Of a DNA stretch of 29,833 nt, positions 29,596 to 29,833 are shown piece after piece (position 1 is the first letter of the stretch; each line of letters starts with the position of its first letter). Where the stretch lies: contig JAVBPS010000048.1 of assembly GCA_031549495.1 (NCBI GenBank), positions 1 to 29,833 of the forward strand. The letters are read 5' to 3'. The stretch is from JAVBOW01 sp031549495 (GTDB taxonomy: Bacteria > Bacteroidota > Bacteroidia > Bacteroidales > Rikenellaceae). Both the position numbers and the translations under genes were made by a program. Below the pieces are notes generated by a model that saw nothing but the letters and a program-made list of their open reading frames with translations, was not told the DNA's origin and made no database searches.

Positions 29596-29687
29596 TTTTG
29601 TCATTCTGAACGAAGTGAAGAATCTTGGTCGGAATTGTTTCGGCGCAGCCCGACCAAGATTCTTCACTTCGCTGCCGAATGACAAAA
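29596..29687. repeat. 90-bp palindromic repeat, copy I (reverse orientation)
   Basis: The arms are of the GAACGAAGTGAAG form with an imperfect right arm (CACTTCGCTGCCGAATGAC). The loop reads in the opposite direction from the other eight copies. It lies upstream of recG. Confidence 0.92.
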
Positions 29688-29705
29688 CAATGAGGGGAAA
29701 AATTC

Positions 29706-29740
29706 ACGTCATCCCGAGCGAGCGAAGCGACGAGGGAACT
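29706..29740. repeat. 35-bp repeat (ACGTCATCCCGAGCGAGCGA type), copy 2
   Basis: It is identical to 23719-23753. Its first 18 bases pair with 29774-29791 (GCTCGCCCGGGATGACGT) with one mismatch, making an 86-bp inverted-repeat unit. Confidence 0.9.
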
Positions 29741-29833
29741 AACGTATATAAAATGTAGCCCCCACGTGGCATAGCTCGCCCGGGATGACGTTCAATACTT
29801 TATACAGAACTATACATCTTAGCAGCCCCCAGC

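Overview
This window looks like chromosomal DNA of a gut Bacteroidota, most probably a GC-rich Rikenellaceae member close to Alistipes. The evidence is the TAnnTTTG promoter boxes, the near absence of purine-rich ribosome binding sites, and a gene set typical of the phylum (NigD lipoprotein, dual-membrane anti-sigma factor, DUF4271, DUF3467, DUF3108, EF-G2). The genus is inferred from base composition and repeat style, not from a marker gene. No tRNA, rRNA, CRISPR array, phage or transposase gene was seen.

Layout: (1) 84-2709 (-), an envelope-stress type operon: ECF sigma factor, anti-sigma factor predicted to span both membranes, NigD-like lipoprotein. (2) 2867-3307 (+), rpiB with a clear terminator. 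(3) 3380-5559, an Lrp-family regulator divergent from a PLP aminotransferase and a RidA-family protein, probably an amino-acid catabolic unit. (4) 5748-8943 (-), a PurF-like protein without its glutaminase nucleophile, folE, and two small envelope proteins. (5) 9239-13895 (+), HU, lspA, cysE, an LTA-synthase-like sulfatase and an exported acidic protein. (6) 14067-16223 (+), the EF-G paralogue fusA2 with an altered GTPase centre. (7) 16576-22964 (-), a long run: 150-aa membrane protein, S41 protease, sensor kinase, DUF4271, hemD, rnpA, yidD. (8) 23103-23423 (+), a DUF3467 protein. (9) 24066-25190 (+), hydF. (10) 25424-29543 (-), a coiled-coil membrane protein, a DUF3108 protein and recG.

The most striking non-coding content is a dense set of intergenic repeats. 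Nine copies of a roughly 90-bp near-perfect palindrome lie between genes. In several of them both arms carry the same matching substitutions. Around them are a 49-bp tandem array upstream of rnpA, a 70-bp companion module, three identical 25-bp hairpins, and two identical 35-bp repeats. Two copies of a long imperfect hairpin of about 140 nt lie 18-19 nt after stop codons, and base pairs covary between the copies.

Most genes here are housekeeping or envelope functions. The best leads are the palindrome family and its arm-to-arm matching, the covarying 3' hairpin, the PurF-like protein with a dismantled glutaminase site, the sigma/anti-sigma/NigD operon, and the EF-G2 homologue.
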